Source: Emcibacter sp. SYSU 3D8
Lineage (GTDB): Bacteria; Pseudomonadota; Alphaproteobacteria; SMXS01
Assembly (NCBI RefSeq): GCF_039655875.1
Contig: NZ_JBBYXK010000004.1
Span: 62,001-126,000 of the forward strand
DNA length: 64,000 nt
Reading direction: 5' to 3'
Under the pieces are notes generated by a model. That model saw only the letters and a program-made list of their open reading frames with translations, did no database searches and had not been told where the DNA came from. Numbering within the stretch: the first letter of the stretch is position 1; every line of letters begins with the position of its first letter. Below are positions 1-11,400 of this stretch, one piece after another. The position numbers and the translations under genes are program-made.

Positions 1-2046
1 GGCTTCGGTGCCGATGGGGGCGCGGCGGACGGCTGCTTCCGCGCGGTCCAGGATCAGATCGCCGCGCTCGGTGACGACGGCGCGCCAGCCGGGTTCGACC
101 ACGTTGGTGCCGTGCGCCTCGGCGATGATCGCCGGACCTTCGACCATGCGCCCGGGTGCCAGCGCCGCGCGGTCGAGCAACAGCGTGGGGCGCCATGCGC
201 CGGCGAAGAATACCTCGATGCGCTCCTGCTCCCGCGCCGGTGCATCCGTTGCGGCTGCGGCGTGACGGGTTTCGGGCTGCGGCATGTGGCCCACGGCTTC
301 CAGCGTCACCGCTTCGACGATCAGCGGCTTTCCGGAATCGCTGAAGCCGAAGCGGCGGCGGTGCGCCTCCTCGAACGCGGCCAGCACCGTGTCCAGGTCG
401 CCAAACGCGACTTCCAGCGATGTATCGGTGCCGGCGTAGCGCAGATGCAACCTGCACAGCGTTTCCGTGCGCTCGGCAAGCGGCGCGACGGCGGGCACCG
501 CATGGTCGCCCAGCCGCCGGAACACTGACTCCAGCGCCGCCAGCGTTTCCGCCGACAAGGGTTTCTCGACAGTTTCCTGGCGCAACTCCCGCGCCTCGGC
601 GAGTCCCATGCCCAGCGCCGACAGCACGCCCGCCAGCGGATGGATCATCACCCGGGTCATGCCCAGCGCATCGGCGACCATGCAGGCATGCTGGCCGCCC
701 GCGCCGCCGAAGCACACCAATGTGTAGCGGGACACGTCGTGGCCGCGCTCGAGCGAGATTCGCTTGATCGCCCGCGCCATGGTCTCGACCGCGACCTGCA
801 GGAAGCCTTCCGCCACCTGCTCGGGCGAGCGGTCGCCGGCCTGCGCGGCGTACCCTGCGAATTTCCCGCGCACGGCCGCCATGTCGAGCGGTTGCCGGCC
901 ATCGGCGCCAAACACCCTGGGAAACCGCTCGGGCCGGACCTTGCCCAGCAGGACGTTGCAGTCGGTCACCGTCAGCGGCCCGCCGCGTCCATAACAGGCC
1001 GGCCCCGGATCGGCGCCCGCCGAATCCGGCCCGGTACGGAACCGGCCGGCGTCGTAATGCAGCACCGAGCCGCCGCCTGCCGCCACGGTGTGGATGTACA
1101 TCATGGGCGCACGGATGCGGGTGCCGGCCACCACGCTGTCGGTGACCCGCTCGTATTCCCCGTCGAAATGACAGACGTCGGTGGATGTGCCGCCCATGTC
1201 GAAGCCGATGATGCGGCCGAACCCGGCCAGCGCGGCCGTACGTACCGCACCGACAACGCCGCCCGCCGGACCCGACAGGATCGCGTCCTTGCCCTGGAAC
1301 CGGCCCGCCTCGGCAAGGCCGCCGTTCGACTGCATGAACAGCAGGTTCGCGCTGCCCACCTGGCCGGCGATCCGGTCCACATAGCGGCGCAGCACCGGTG
1401 ACAGGTAAGCATCCGCCACGGTGGTGTCGCCCCGGCCGACGATCTTCATCAGCGGACTGGCCTGGTGGCTGACCGAGACCTGGGTGAAGCCCAACTCGCT
1501 GCAAAGGCCGGCCAGCGCCTGTTCGTGCGCGGGAAAGCGCCAGGCATGCATCAGGCAGATCGCGACACTTTCAATGCCCTCGGCGCGGGCCGGAAGCAGC
1601 GCCTGGCGCGCCTGCTCCAGGTCAAGGGCGGCATGTACCATGCCGTTCGCGCCGATACGCTCGTCGATCTCGATGACCCGTTCGTAAAGTGCCTCGGGCA
1701 ACCTGACATCCAGATCGAACAGCCGGGGACGGTTCTGGTAGCCGATTCGCAATACATCACCGAAACCACGTGTGGTGACGAACAATGTCCGCGCGCCGCG
1801 ACGCTCCAGCAGCGCATTGGTGGCGACGGTGGTGCCCATCTTGATGGCGGCAATGGCGTGTTCCGGGATGGGTTCGTCGTCTGCCAGGCCCAGCAGGTCG
1901 TGGATGCCCTGAACGGCGGCATCGGCATAGCGCTCCGGCGCCTCCGACAGCAGCTTGTGGGTGACCATGCCGCCACCCGGCCGCCGCGCGACGATGTCGG
2001 TGAAGGTGCCGCCACGATCGATCCAGAATTGCCACTGGCGCTGCAT
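1..2046 (-). CDS. 5-oxoprolinase (ATP-hydrolysing), N-terminal HyuA-like part, cut by the window edge
   Basis: Reading the minus strand from an ATG at 2044-2046 gives 682 open codons with no stop before the window edge. The start IDRGGTFTDIV and the internal GFDMGGTSTDVC are the two phosphate-binding loops of the hydantoinase/oxoprolinase fold. TVAAGGGS and FGGAGGQHA are further family motifs. The protein resembles eukaryotic OPLAH along its length more than stand-alone N-methylhydantoinase A, so it is probably a fused HyuA-HyuB enzyme of about 1200 residues whose second half lies to the left. That enzyme opens 5-oxoproline to glutamate using ATP in the cytoplasm. The visible part ends almost exactly where HyuA-type proteins end, so a separate HyuA is the alternative. 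The start is followed directly by the conserved motif; no strong ribosome-binding site was seen. Confidence 0.85.
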   Translation of the reverse strand, partial: MQRQWQFWIDRGGTFTDIVARRPGGGMVTHKLLSEAPERYADAAVQGIHDLLGLADDEPIPEHAIAAIKMGTTVATNALLERRGARTLFVTTRGFGDVLRIGYQNRPRLFDLDVRLPEALYERVIEIDERIGANGMVHAALDLEQARQALLPARAEGIESVAICLMHAWRFPAHEQALAGLCSELGFTQVSVSHQASPLMKIVGRGDTTVADAYLSPVLRRYVDRIAGQVGSANLLFMQSNGGLAEAGRFQGKDAILSGPAGGVVGAVRTAALAGFGRIIGFDMGGTSTDVCHFDGEYERVTDSVVAGTRIRAPMMYIHTVAAGGGSVLHYDAGRFRTGPDSAGADPGPACYGRGGPLTVTDCNVLLGKVRPERFPRVFGADGRQPLDMAAVRGKFAGYAAQAGDRSPEQVAEGFLQVAVETMARAIKRISLERGHDVSRYTLVCFGGAGGQHACMVADALGMTRVMIHPLAGVLSALGMGLAEARELRQETVEKPLSAETLAALESVFRRLGDHAVPAVAPLAERTETLCRLHLRYAGTDTSLEVAFGDLDTVLAAFEEAHRRRFGFSDSGKPLIVEAVTLEAVGHMPQPETRHAAAATDAPAREQERIEVFFAGAWRPTLLLDRAALAPGRMVEGPAIIAEAHGTNVVEPGWRAVVTERGDLILDRAEAAVRRAPIGTEA

Positions 2047-2149
2047 GGGAAATCAATATCGGCGTATCGGCCCAATGTCGATTTCCATGTGCCGGCGTCG
2101 CTGCAGGTGATTGCCGCATGACCGGCCACGCGGTTGGCTGCCAACGCAA

Positions 2150-2176
2150 AACGGGCGGGGACCAGCCCCGCCCGTT
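2150..2176 (-). terminator. Hairpin terminator of the DUF1236-like gene
   Basis: An 11-bp perfect inverted repeat (AACGGGCGGGG and CCCCGCCCGTT) surrounds a 5-nt loop. On the minus strand it lies 22 bases past the stop of the upstream small gene and is followed by TTTGC, a short U tract. It also separates that gene from the oxoprolinase gene. Confidence 0.65.
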
Positions 2177-2197
2177 CCAAGATATCCGGTACCCGGA

Positions 2198-2521
2198 TTA
2201 CCAGACGTGGACGACCCTGCGGGTCGAGCGCTCCACCACGACCGGCTGGTCGTTGACGATGGTGTAGCTGTAGCGGTCGGGCTGCTCGACCTTCACGGTC
2301 GACGGCAGCGAATAGACCTTCACATTGCTGGGCAGCACGACGCCGACCTGCGCGTCGAAGTCGGGCACGTTGACCGGCTCATAGTTCTGGGTGGTCGAAT
2401 ATTCCTTGATGACGGTGCCGTCGGCGGCCGTCCAGGTGGTGGTGGTCGTGGTCTCCGCGAACGCCGAAGCGCTGACCAGCAGGGCAGACGCGGTCGCCAT
2501 CGAAAGCAGCACTTTTCGCAT
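2198..2521 (-). CDS. Small secreted DUF1236-like protein
   Basis: The product has 107 residues. It starts with MRKVLLSMATASALLVSASAFA, a typical Sec signal peptide with an AFA-E cleavage site. The mature part has a Thr-rich stretch and then VGVVLPSNVKVY and a tail with YSYTIVNDQPVVVE and TRRVV, the pattern of DUF1236 proteins (paired VGxxLPxxV and Y-x-VVND-x-TV elements near the C terminus), which are common in alphaproteobacteria. The start was chosen because AGGAGA lies 7 bases upstream and the signal peptide follows at once; a longer open frame to 2635 lacks both. The protein is probably periplasmic. Its function is unknown. Confidence 0.75.
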   Translation of the reverse strand: MRKVLLSMATASALLVSASAFAETTTTTTWTAADGTVIKEYSTTQNYEPVNVPDFDAQVGVVLPSNVKVYSLPSTVKVEQPDRYSYTIVNDQPVVVERSTRRVVHVW

Positions 2522-2714
2522 TGAAGTCTCCTGTATATGCCGCGTTTTGCCTGAATCCTCCCGAACCGGCAGAGCGGCACCGCCGTTCGGAAGCCAGCCA
2601 GACAACGCCAGCCTGTGGCGGCGGTTCCGCCGCAACGTGTTGCCACCGCTTGACAGGACACCCGCCTCGCAACGAGCCTGACGCCCGGAAGCGCATTATT
2701 CAGGAGGACGGAAC

Positions 2715-3236
2715 TTGCCCATTTCTGCGGTTTTTCATCATGTTGGCATCACCGTCAGCAACCTCGAACGGTCGGTGAAATGGTACCGGGAGGTTTTTGG
2801 TCTCGAGCCGGCGTTCGCCCTGGAAGTGGGCGGCGAAGGTGCCGGCCGCACGCTGCGGCTGCCGCCGCACATCCACCGCACCGTGGTGATGCCGGTGGGC
2901 GATTTCGCTATCGAATTGCTGGAATTCGAGCCGACGCGCGGCGGTCCCAACCAGATGCGCCAGGATGACGTGGGCTATGTCTATCTGTGCTTTGCCGTGG
3001 ACGATATCGAGGAGGTTTACCAACGGCTTACCGCGCTGGGGCACGATTTCCACACCGAGCCGCTCGATGCCGGCGAGGAGGGGCAGATCGCCGGGTCGAA
3101 ATTCTGCGTCATGCGCGATCCCGACGGCAAGACCATCGAGTTCGTCCAGTGCGGACCCGGCATGCGCGTCGCCGGCCTGCATGCGGCCGCCGCCCGCAAG
3201 GACGTGGACCTGAAGAATCCGCAGGTGTTCGGTTAG
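2715..3236 (+). CDS. VOC-family (glyoxalase/bleomycin-resistance/dioxygenase fold) protein
   Basis: The 173-residue product starts at TTG, 7 bases after a perfect AGGAGG (2702-2707). HHVGITVSNLERSVKWYREV opens the first beta-alpha-beta-beta-beta module. YLCFAVDDIEEVYQRL opens the second, which ends in RDPDGKTIEFVQ. The conserved His near residue 8 and the Glu of IEF are the usual divalent-metal ligands. This resembles lactoylglutathione lyase and methylmalonyl-CoA-epimerase-like proteins, but the substrate cannot be told. A roughly 25-residue C-terminal extension follows the fold. The gene diverges from the DUF1236-like gene and ends 10 bases from the convergent LprI-like gene. Confidence 0.85.
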   Translation: MPISAVFHHVGITVSNLERSVKWYREVFGLEPAFALEVGGEGAGRTLRLPPHIHRTVVMPVGDFAIELLEFEPTRGGPNQMRQDDVGYVYLCFAVDDIEEVYQRLTALGHDFHTEPLDAGEEGQIAGSKFCVMRDPDGKTIEFVQCGPGMRVAGLHAAAARKDVDLKNPQVFG

Positions 3237-3246
3237 GTCGGCCCGG

Positions 3247-3699
3247 CTAGCGCCGCAGCCCCATGTTGGTGTTGTGTTGCGAGCGCAGGGTGCGGATCCG
3301 CTCGCCGTAGACGCTGCGGATGCAATCCTCGTCATAGCAGTTGCTCCGCTCGATGACGAAGCGGCGTTGCGCCAACTCGGCCGACTGGGCGGTCAGTCCC
3401 TGATCAGGACCCAGGCTGTCCATGTAGTTGTTGAATGCGCGCAACATCTGCTGGTCCAGCCTGGCCAGTTCGAACGACGTGCAGATCAGCTTCTCCGACT
3501 CCTCGAACGCATCGCGGCAGTCGAACGATGCCGGCTTCGGCCTGGGTTTCGGCTTTGGCTTGGGAGGCGGCGGCGGCGGCTCCACGTGTTCGACCGCGGG
3601 GGCGGGCTGGGGTGGGGGATTGTCGACCGGATCGGCGGCGGCGAGCGAAAGCCCGCCGGTGAGGCACAGTGCGAGCAATGAGCCCGTCAGGTACTTCAT
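3247..3699 (-). CDS. Periplasmic LprI-like (DUF1311) protein with a proline/lysine-rich linker
   Basis: The product has 150 residues. It starts with MKYLTGSLLALCLTGGLSLAAA, a Sec signal peptide. A low-complexity linker rich in Pro, Lys and Arg covers roughly residues 28-56. Then comes a small cysteine domain with SFDC, EKLIC, LARLDQQM and NCYDEDCIRSVYGERI, the layout of the LprI N-terminal domain (two disulfide pairs) named after mycobacterial lysozyme inhibitor LprI. Inhibition of lysozyme is only a family-based guess. An ATG five codons further upstream exists, but AGGGGGA lies just before the chosen ATG. Confidence 0.75.
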   Translation of the reverse strand: MKYLTGSLLALCLTGGLSLAAADPVDNPPPQPAPAVEHVEPPPPPPKPKPKPRPKPASFDCRDAFEESEKLICTSFELARLDQQMLRAFNNYMDSLGPDQGLTAQSAELAQRRFVIERSNCYDEDCIRSVYGERIRTLRSQHNTNMGLRR

Positions 3700-3772
3700 G
3701 GCATCCCCCTTCATGCGGCCAATACCGCCCTCGGCGGCCAGAATAGCAAGCGTGGGAGGCCCTGATAAAGCC

Positions 3773-5230
3773 CTAACGCGGGCCTTCGCCTTCCGGGACC
3801 GGCAACGGCAACGGGGCGTCGCTCCAGTGCCCGCCGATGGCCTGGATCAGGGATACCGCCGCCGTCTGCCGGTTCAGGGTTGCGGTGATCGACGCCTGAC
3901 CGGCGCTGAATGCGGTGGCCTGGGCGGCGATCACATCGGTATAGCCGACGATGCCGGCCAGGTACTGGTTCTGGGTGATCCGCTCGGCGCGGCGAGCCGC
4001 GGTCTCGGCGGCGGCGCGCTCGGCGCCCACCTCGGCCAGGATTCGGGCAGCGGCAAGCTGGTCCTCGGTCTGCTGGAAGGCGGTCAGCACAGTCTGGCGG
4101 TAGCTGGCAGCCGCCTGTCGCCAGGCCGCGCGCGCCTGATCCACGCGCGCCGACCGGGCGCCCCAGTCGATCAGGGTCTCGGCCGCCTGGACACCCAGCG
4201 ACCAGACGCTGGCCGATTTGCTGAACAACTCGGCCAGTTGACGGCTGTTGAAACCCACGTCGCCCGACAGGCTGAAGGCCGGGAAAAACGCGGCCCGCTC
4301 GATGCCGATCGCGGCATTGGCCGCGGCAACGCGGCGCTCCGCGGCGGCGATATCGGGACGGCGCTCCAGCAGATCGCCGGGCAGCACGCCGGGTACGTCC
4401 GGGATGCCGGGCTTCCACGCGACCGGCTCAAGGCTGAAGCTTGATGGCGTCTCGCCGACCAGCACGGCGATGGCGTGTTCGAGAACCGCCCGTTGCCGGC
4501 GCTGCTCGGCAGCCTCGGCGCGGGCGTTGCGGAGCTGGGTTTCCGCCTGCACCACGTCCAGCTTGCCGGCGACTCCCGCATTGTAGCGATTGGTGGTGAT
4601 CTCCAGCCCGCGCGTATAGGCGGCGATGGTGTCGTCGAGCAGGGCGATCTGCGCGTCGACGGCGCGGATCTGCAGATAGTTCAGCGCCAGTTCGCCCTGC
4701 GCCGAAAGGGTGGCGCTAGCGAGATCGGCGCGGCTTGCCTCGGCATTGGCGCCGGCCTGCGAGATGCCCGAGCGGATACGCCCCCATACATCCGGCTCCC
4801 AGGTTGCGCCGATCGTGGCCGCGTATCGCCTGCCGACGCTGACGCCGCCCTCGCCCGTGCCGGGATCGTCGCGCGTGCCGAACGATCCGGTGCTGGTCGC
4901 GCCCGCTTGCAGGTCGACGGTCGGGAATAACCCGGCGCGCTGCTCGCGGACCACGCCGCGGGCCTGCTCATAGGCAGCCAGCGCCGCCGTCAGGTTCTGG
5001 TTCGACACCATCACGCGGTGCTCCAGGTCGTCGAGCACCGGATCTTCGAACAGCCGCCACCACGCGCCGCGCGCCACGTCGTCGGCCGGACGGGCGGGGC
5101 GCCAGCCCGGCTCCTCCTTGAACGCGGCGGGAACCTCGGTCGCGGGTCGGTGATAGTCGGGCGTCATGTTGCAGCCGGCGAGCAGGGCGGCGGTGACGAG
5201 GCTGGCGAGGGGACGGCGGAAGTGGATCAT
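3773..5230 (-). CDS. Outer-membrane efflux lipoprotein, NodT/TolC family
   Basis: The 485-residue product has a lipoprotein signal peptide with lipobox LLAGC near residue 19 and the family start MTPDYHRPA. WWRLFEDPVLDDL and two OEP-type repeats follow, with long coiled-coil helices rich in Ala, Gln and Arg. It forms the trimeric outer-membrane duct of a tripartite efflux pump. It is the last gene of the four-gene RND operon; its start overlaps the stop of the second permease by ATGA, so it most likely serves this pump. It is a normal length for the NodT family. Confidence 0.92.
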   Translation of the reverse strand: MIHFRRPLASLVTAALLAGCNMTPDYHRPATEVPAAFKEEPGWRPARPADDVARGAWWRLFEDPVLDDLEHRVMVSNQNLTAALAAYEQARGVVREQRAGLFPTVDLQAGATSTGSFGTRDDPGTGEGGVSVGRRYAATIGATWEPDVWGRIRSGISQAGANAEASRADLASATLSAQGELALNYLQIRAVDAQIALLDDTIAAYTRGLEITTNRYNAGVAGKLDVVQAETQLRNARAEAAEQRRQRAVLEHAIAVLVGETPSSFSLEPVAWKPGIPDVPGVLPGDLLERRPDIAAAERRVAAANAAIGIERAAFFPAFSLSGDVGFNSRQLAELFSKSASVWSLGVQAAETLIDWGARSARVDQARAAWRQAAASYRQTVLTAFQQTEDQLAAARILAEVGAERAAAETAARRAERITQNQYLAGIVGYTDVIAAQATAFSAGQASITATLNRQTAAVSLIQAIGGHWSDAPLPLPVPEGEGPR

Positions 5231-8200
5231 GCGGCACCCTGTTGCGGCGCGGTGTGGGCCAGCAGCGCCTCATGCGGCGACCGGCGGCGGAACCGGTCGA
5301 GCGCCAGATAGACGACCGGCGTGGTCAGCAAGGTGATGAACTGGCTGGCGATCAGGCCGCCGATGATGGTGATGCCCAGCGGCTGGCGCAGTTCGGCGCC
5401 TTCACCGAAGCCGATGGCCAATGGGAGCGCACCCAGTCCCGCCGCCAGCGTGGTCATCAGGATCGGCCGGAAGCGCAGCAGACATGCCTCGCGCACGGCC
5501 TCCAGCGGCGCCATGCCTCGGCTGCGCTCGGCCTCCAGGGCGAAGTCGATGATCATGATGGCGTTCTTCTTCACGATCCCGATCAGCAGGATCAGGCCGA
5601 TCAGCGCGATCAGGTCGAATTCCTGGCCCAGGAGCATCAGTGCCGCGACCGCGCCGAGCCCCGCCGAGGGCAGCGTCGAGAGCACGGTCAGCGGATGAAT
5701 GGCGCTTTCGTACAGGATGCCCAGCACGATGTAGATGGCGATAATGGCGAGCACGATCAGCACCGGCGTGGAGGCGGTCGATTGCTGGAACGCCTGGGCC
5801 GTGCCCGCAAAGCTGCCGTGGACGCCGTCCGGCATGTTGAGACCTGCTTCCACTTCACGGATCCGTTCCGATGCTTCGCCCAGCGACACGTTGTCGGCGG
5901 TGTTGAACGAGACGGTCGATGCCGGAGAGCCGTCCTGATGATTGATCTGCGAGGCAGTGGCGCCCACCGACCAGTGGGCAATCGCCGACAGGGGCGTCAT
6001 GGTGGTTGGGCTCAAATTGACCGCGGCGCCCGAGGGTGCATCGCGGGCGGTGCCGGTAGCCGAGGTTGGCGTGCTCGCCGAAATACCAGCTGCCTCGGCG
6101 CCGGCAGGCGCCTTGGTGGGCAGGTAGACATGTTCGAGCGCCTCGGGCGATCCGGCGAATTCCGGACCGACCCCCATCACCACATGATACTGGTTGAGAC
6201 CGCTGTAGATGGTCGCCACCTGGCGCTGCCCGAAGGCGTCGTAGAGGATGGCGTCGATGGTGCGCTGGTCGATCCCCAGCCGCGCCGCCTTGTCCTTGTC
6301 GACGGTGATGTAAACCTCGGCGCCGGTATCGTTCTGGTCCACATCCACGTCGGTCAGCATGGGCTCTTTCTTCAGCGCGGCGGCCAGCATCTCGCCGGCG
6401 GCCTTGAGCTGCTCCAGATCGTCGCCCTTCAGCGTGTACTCGAAACTGCTGTTTCCGCCGCGTCCGCCAATGCGCATGTCCTGCACCGGGTTGAGGAAGA
6501 TACTGACGCCGGTGACGCGGGACAGCTGGGGGCGCAGCCGGTTGATCACGTCGCGTGTGCCGCCGCGCTCGCTCTTGGGTTTCAGGGTGATGAACATGAA
6601 GCCGCCGCCGGCGCGGCGGCCGCCGCTGAACGCGACGACGGTGTCGACCGCCGGATCGTCGTTGATGACCTTCACGATCCGGGTCAGCTTGTCCTGCATG
6701 TCCTGGAACGAGATGCTCTGGTCGGCACGGATGCCGCCCATCATGGAGCCGGTGTCCTGCTCGGGAAAGAAGCCCTTGGGCACGGCAACGAACAGATAGG
6801 CGTTCAGCAGGACGGCGCCTGCCAGCAGCAGCAGGGTCGCACCCCGATTCACGAGCGCCCAGTCCAGGCTGCGCGCGTACCATCCATGCACCCGGTCGAA
6901 GGACCGTTCAGCCCAGGCGCCGATGCGTGAGGGCTTGGGATGGCGCGGCAGGATCATGGCCGCGATCATCGGCGTGGTGGTCAGCGCGATGACCAGCGAG
7001 ATCATGATCGCCACGCTCATGGTCACAGCGAACTCGCGGAACAGCCGGCCGATGATGCCGCCCATGAACAGCAGCGGAATGAACACAGCGACCAGCGACA
7101 CGCTGATCGACAGCACGGTGAATCCCACTTCGGAGGCGCCTTTCAGCGCGGCCTCCACCCGGTCCGCGCCCCGTTCCAGATGCCGGCTTATGTTCTCGAG
7201 CACCACGATGGCGTCGTCGACCACGAAGCCGGTCGCCACGGTCAGTGCCATCAGCGACAGGTTGTTCAGCGAAAAGCCCAGCAGATACATGACGCCGAGG
7301 GTTCCGAGCAGCGAGACGACGACGGCGACCGCGGGAACGAGGGTGGCGCGCAGCGAGCGCAGGAAGATGCTGACGACGGCCACGACCAGCAGGGTGGCGA
7401 TCACCAGCGTCAACTCCACCTCGTGCAGCGAGGCGCGGATGGTCGTCGTCCGGTCCGACGCGACGGTCAGCTTGATGTCGTCGGGCAAGGCCGCCTGCAG
7501 CACCGGCAACTCGGCCTTGATGGAATCGACCGTCTCGATGATGTTGGCGCCGGGCTGGCGGCTGATCACCACGGTCACGGCCTTCTCGCCGTTGAACAGG
7601 CCCATGGTGCGGACGTCCTCGGGGCCGTCATAGACCCGCGCCACGTCGCGCAGCCGCACGCTGGCACCATCGCGCCAGGCGATGATCAGGTCGCGGTAAT
7701 CGGAGGCATTGAGGCCGGGCCGGTTGCCATAGATCTGGAAGGCGCGCTCGCCGTCCTCGATCACGCCCTTGGGCCGATTGGCGTTGCTCGACGTGATCGC
7801 CGTCCGCACGTCTTCCAGGCTGATGCCGAACCGGCCAAGGGCGAGTGGATTGAGCTCGATGCGTACGGCCGGCAGCGAACCGCCGCCCAGTTCCACATCG
7901 CCGACGCCCTGAATCTGCGACATGCGCTGTTGCACGATGTTGGAGACGACGTCGTAGATCTCGGCCGGCGGCCGGGTTTTCGACGTCAGCGCCAGGATCA
8001 GAACCGGCGCATCCGCCGGGTTCATCTTCCGGTAGGTCGGATTGCTGCGCAGCGCGGCGGGCAGGTCGGCGCGGGCGGCGTTGATCGCGGCCTGCACGTC
8101 ACGGGCGGCGCCGTCCACATCGCGCGACAACTCGAATTGCAGGGTAATGCGCGCCGACCCGGTATTCGACGACGAGGTCATCTCGGTGACGCCGGCAATG

Positions 8201-8418
8201 GTGCCAAGGCGGCGCTCCAGCGGCGCGGCCACCGTCGAGGCGATGGTCTCGGGACTGGCGCCCGGCATGGATGCCTGCACCCGGATCGTCGGGAAATCCA
8301 CCTGCGGCAGCGGCGACACCGGCAGCACGAAGAAGGCGGCGATACCGGTCAGCGCCACGCCCACGGTCAGCAGCAGTGTGGCGATGGGGCGGCGGATGAA
8401 TGGCGAGGACAGGCTCAT
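5227..8418 (-). CDS. mdtC: RND efflux permease, MdtC-like subunit
   Basis: The 1063-residue protein has the RND layout of 12 membrane helices and two large periplasmic loops. The N terminus ([38 protein letters not shown]) and [18 protein letters not shown] closely follow E. coli Mdt[17 protein letters not shown] carries the paired aspartates of the proton relay in helix 4. It is longer than MdtC because of an Ala/Ser/Thr/Gly-rich insert at about residues 764-806, in the second periplasmic loop. It probably forms a mixed trimer with the MdtB-like protein encoded just upstream, exporting drugs, bile salts or metals; the substrate is unknown. Its start overlaps the preceding stop by ATGA. Confidence 0.93.
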   Translation of the reverse strand: MSLSSPFIRRPIATLLLTVGVALTGIAAFFVLPVSPLPQVDFPTIRVQASMPGASPETIASTVAAPLERRLGTIAGVTEMTSSSNTGSARITLQFELSRDVDGAARDVQAAINAARADLPAALRSNPTYRKMNPADAPVLILALTSKTRPPAEIYDVVSNIVQQRMSQIQGVGDVELGGGSLPAVRIELNPLALGRFGISLEDVRTAITSSNANRPKGVIEDGERAFQIYGNRPGLNASDYRDLIIAWRDGASVRLRDVARVYDGPEDVRTMGLFNGEKAVTVVISRQPGANIIETVDSIKAELPVLQAALPDDIKLTVASDRTTTIRASLHEVELTLVIATLLVVAVVSIFLRSLRATLVPAVAVVVSLLGTLGVMYLLGFSLNNLSLMALTVATGFVVDDAIVVLENISRHLERGADRVEAALKGASEVGFTVLSISVSLVAVFIPLLFMGGIIGRLFREFAVTMSVAIMISLVIALTTTPMIAAMILPRHPKPSRIGAWAERSFDRVHGWYARSLDWALVNRGATLLLLAGAVLLNAYLFVAVPKGFFPEQDTGSMMGGIRADQSISFQDMQDKLTRIVKVINDDPAVDTVVAFSGGRRAGGGFMFITLKPKSERGGTRDVINRLRPQLSRVTGVSIFLNPVQDMRIGGRGGNSSFEYTLKGDDLEQLKAAGEMLAAALKKEPMLTDVDVDQNDTGAEVYITVDKDKAARLGIDQRTIDAILYDAFGQRQVATIYSGLNQYHVVMGVGPEFAGSPEALEHVYLPTKAPAGAEAAGISASTPTSATGTARDAPSGAAVNLSPTTMTPLSAIAHWSVGATASQINHQDGSPASTVSFNTADNVSLGEASERIREVEAGLNMPDGVHGSFAGTAQAFQQSTASTPVLIVLAIIAIYIVLGILYESAIHPLTVLSTLPSAGLGAVAALMLLGQEFDLIALIGLILLIGIVKKNAIMIIDFALEAERSRGMAPLEAVREACLLRFRPILMTTLAAGLGALPLAIGFGEGAELRQPLGITIIGGLIASQFITLLTTPVVYLALDRFRRRSPHEALLAHTAPQQGAA

Positions 8419-11400
8419 GCCGCCTGCTCCCGGCGGCGCGCGCGCATCCGCTTGGCAAGGCGCTCGAATGCCAGGTAGATCACCGGCGTGGTGAACAGGG
8501 TCAGCGCCTGGCTGACGATCAGCCCGCCGGCGATGGCAAGGCCCAGCGGCTGGCGCAACTCCGATCCCATGCCGCTGCCGAAGATCAGCGGCAAGGCCGC
8601 GAACAGGGCGGCGAAGGTCGTCATCATGATCGGCCGGAAGCGAAGATGGGCCGCCTGGCGGATGGCGTCATCGGCGTCCATGCCGTCCACGCGCTGCGCC
8701 TCGATGGCGAAGTCGATCATCATGATGGCGTTTTTCTTGACGATGCCGATCAGCAGCACGATGCCGATGATGCCGATCACGCCCAGGTCGTTGCCGGTCA
8801 GCATCAACGCCAGCAGCGCGCCGACGCCGGCCGATGGCAACGTCGACAGGATCGTCAGCGGGTGGACAAAGCTTTCGTAAAGCACGCCCAGCACGATGTA
8901 GACGGTGACGATGGCCGCCAGGATCAGCCATATCTGGTTAGACAGGGATGCCCGAAACGCGTCGGCGGCGCCCATGAACTGGGTGGTGATCGATTCCGGC
9001 ATGCCGATCCGCGTCTCGGCCTCGACGATGGCGTCGACGGCCGCGCCCAGCGAGGCGCCCGGCGCCAGGTCGAAACCGATTGTGGCGGCGGGGAACTGGG
9101 CCACCCGGGAAATCTGCAGCGGCGCATCGCCGGTGGTGATCGCCGCGAAGGCGGCCAGCGGCACCGAAGCGCCGCCCGCACCCGGCACATACATGCGCTG
9201 CAGCGCCTCGGGGCTGGTCAGCATGCCCGGCTGGCTTTCCAGAATCACCCGGTATTGGGTCGACTGGGTGAAGATGGTCGAGATGATGCGCTGGCCGAAG
9301 GCGTCGTAGAGCGCGTTGTCGACGTCGGCGGCGCTGATGCCGAGGCGCGACGCGGTGTCGCGGTTGATGGCGACGGTGACGGCGCGTCCCTCGTTCTGCA
9401 CGTCCGAGACCACGTTGCGGACCGCGTCCACATCCGCCAGTTCGGCAGTCAGTGCCCCGGCCCAGCGGTCAGTCAGATCCTGGTCGGCGCCTTGCAGCGA
9501 GAATCGGTACTGGGTCGGACCGCGTTCGGCGTCGATGGTCAGATCCTGCACGGGCCGGACGTAAAGCGTCGCGCCGGCCACCCGGCCGACCCGCTCGCGC
9601 AGCCTGTCGATCGTCCGGCTCTGGCTCGTCGTGCGATCGCCCTTGGGTTTCAGGTTGATCAGCATGCGGCCATAATTGAGCGACGGATTCTGGCCGTCGA
9701 CGCCCACGTTGGAACTCAGGCTGGCCACATCCGGATCGGCGAGAATGGCGTTGGCCGCCTGAGCCTGCAGCCCGGCCATGCGATCGAATGACACGGTCTG
9801 CTCGGCCGCGATGACGGCCTGGAGCTGGCCGGTATCCTGTTCGGGAAACAGGCCCTTGGGAATTGCCCAGAACAGCAGGGCGGTCAGCGCCAGCGTGCCG
9901 CCGAAGACGACAAGCGTCAGGGTCTGGCGGCCCAGCACCCAATCGAGGCCCGTGCGGTAGCGGTCGGCCAGCCGATCGAACCAGGCGCGGGTCCAGCGGG
10001 AAAACCGCGGCATTTTCTGCTGGTCGGCGGGCTTTAGCCAACGCGCCGCCAGCATGGGCACGAGCGTGAGCGCGACCACCGCCGAGATCAGGATGGTGAT
10101 GGCCAGCGACACCGCGAATTCACGGAACAGCCGGCCCACGACGTCGCCCATGAACAGCAGCGGGATGAGCACCGCGACCAGCGAGACCGTCAGCGAGATG
10201 ATGGTGAAGCCGATTTGCCGCGCACCATTTATCGCCGCCCTGAAGGGCTTCACGCCCTTTTCCACGTGGCGGGCGATGTTCTCGATCACCACGATGGCAT
10301 CGTCGACCACGAAACCGCTGGCGATGGTCAGCGCCATCAGGGTCAGGTTGTTGAGACTGAATCCCATCAGGTGCATGGCGGCAAGCGTCCCGACCAGCGA
10401 GAGCGGCACCGAGACGCTCGCGATCACCGTTGCCTGCGGACTGCCCAGGAACAGGAAAATGGCCAGGGTCACCAGCGCCACGGCGAACAGCAGCTCGATC
10501 TGCACGTCGTGCACCGACGCGCGGATGCCCAGCGTCCGGTCGGTCAGCAGGGTCATGTGCACGTCGGCGGGCAAACTGCGTTCCAGCTCCGGCAGCGCCC
10601 GCTTGATGGCATCCACCGTGGCAATGACGTTGGCGCCGGGCTGCCGCTGGACATCGACGATGATGGCCGGTGTCCGGTTCATCCACGCGCCGAGACGGCT
10701 GTTCTCGGATCCGTCGACCACATTGGCCACGTCCTTCAGGCGGACCGGCGCGCCGTCCACATAGGCGACGATCACGTTCCGGTATTCCTCGGCCGAGCCG
10801 AGCTGGTCGTTGGAATTGATGGACCACGAGCGGGTCGCGCCGTCGAAGCTTCCCTTGGCGCCGCTGCTGTTGGCAGCGGCAATGGACGTGCGCAAGGTCG
10901 CCATGGACAGTCCGCGCGCCGCGAGGGCCTGGACATTGGCCTGGATGCGCACGGCGGGGCGCTGGCCGCCGGAAAGCGACACAAAGCCTACCCCGGACAC
11001 CTGGGCGACCTTGTTCGCGACACGCTGGTCGACCAGGTTCTGGACCTCGGCCAATGTTCGGGTGCCGGAGGTAATGCCCAGGCTCAGGATCGGCGCGTCG
11101 GCCGGATTGACCTTGGCGTAGATCGGCGGCGCCGGCAGATCCGAGGGCAGCAGGGTGCCCGCCGCGTTGATGGCGGCCTGTACCTCCTGCTCGGCGATGT
11201 CGAGTGTCAGGTCGAGCCCGAATTGCAGGGTGACGACCGAGGCCCCGGCCGAAGACACCGACGACATGCGCTTCAGCCCGGCCATCTGGCCGAACTGGCG
11301 CTCCAGCGGGCTGGTGACGGTCACCGCCATCACATCGGGGCTGGCCCCGGGATAGAGGGTGCGGACCTGGATGGTGGGGTAGTCCACTTCGGGCAACGCC

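Noticed and set aside
3428-4444. 338-codon plus-strand frame over the LprI-like and outer-membrane genes
   Set aside because: It crosses two good minus-strand genes, has low-complexity composition and no ribosome-binding site.
5242-8478. Long open frames opposite the RND permease genes
   Set aside because: They are antisense shadows of high-GC coding sequence with Arg/His/Gly/Gln-rich translations and no domain; the minus-strand genes match known proteins along their length.
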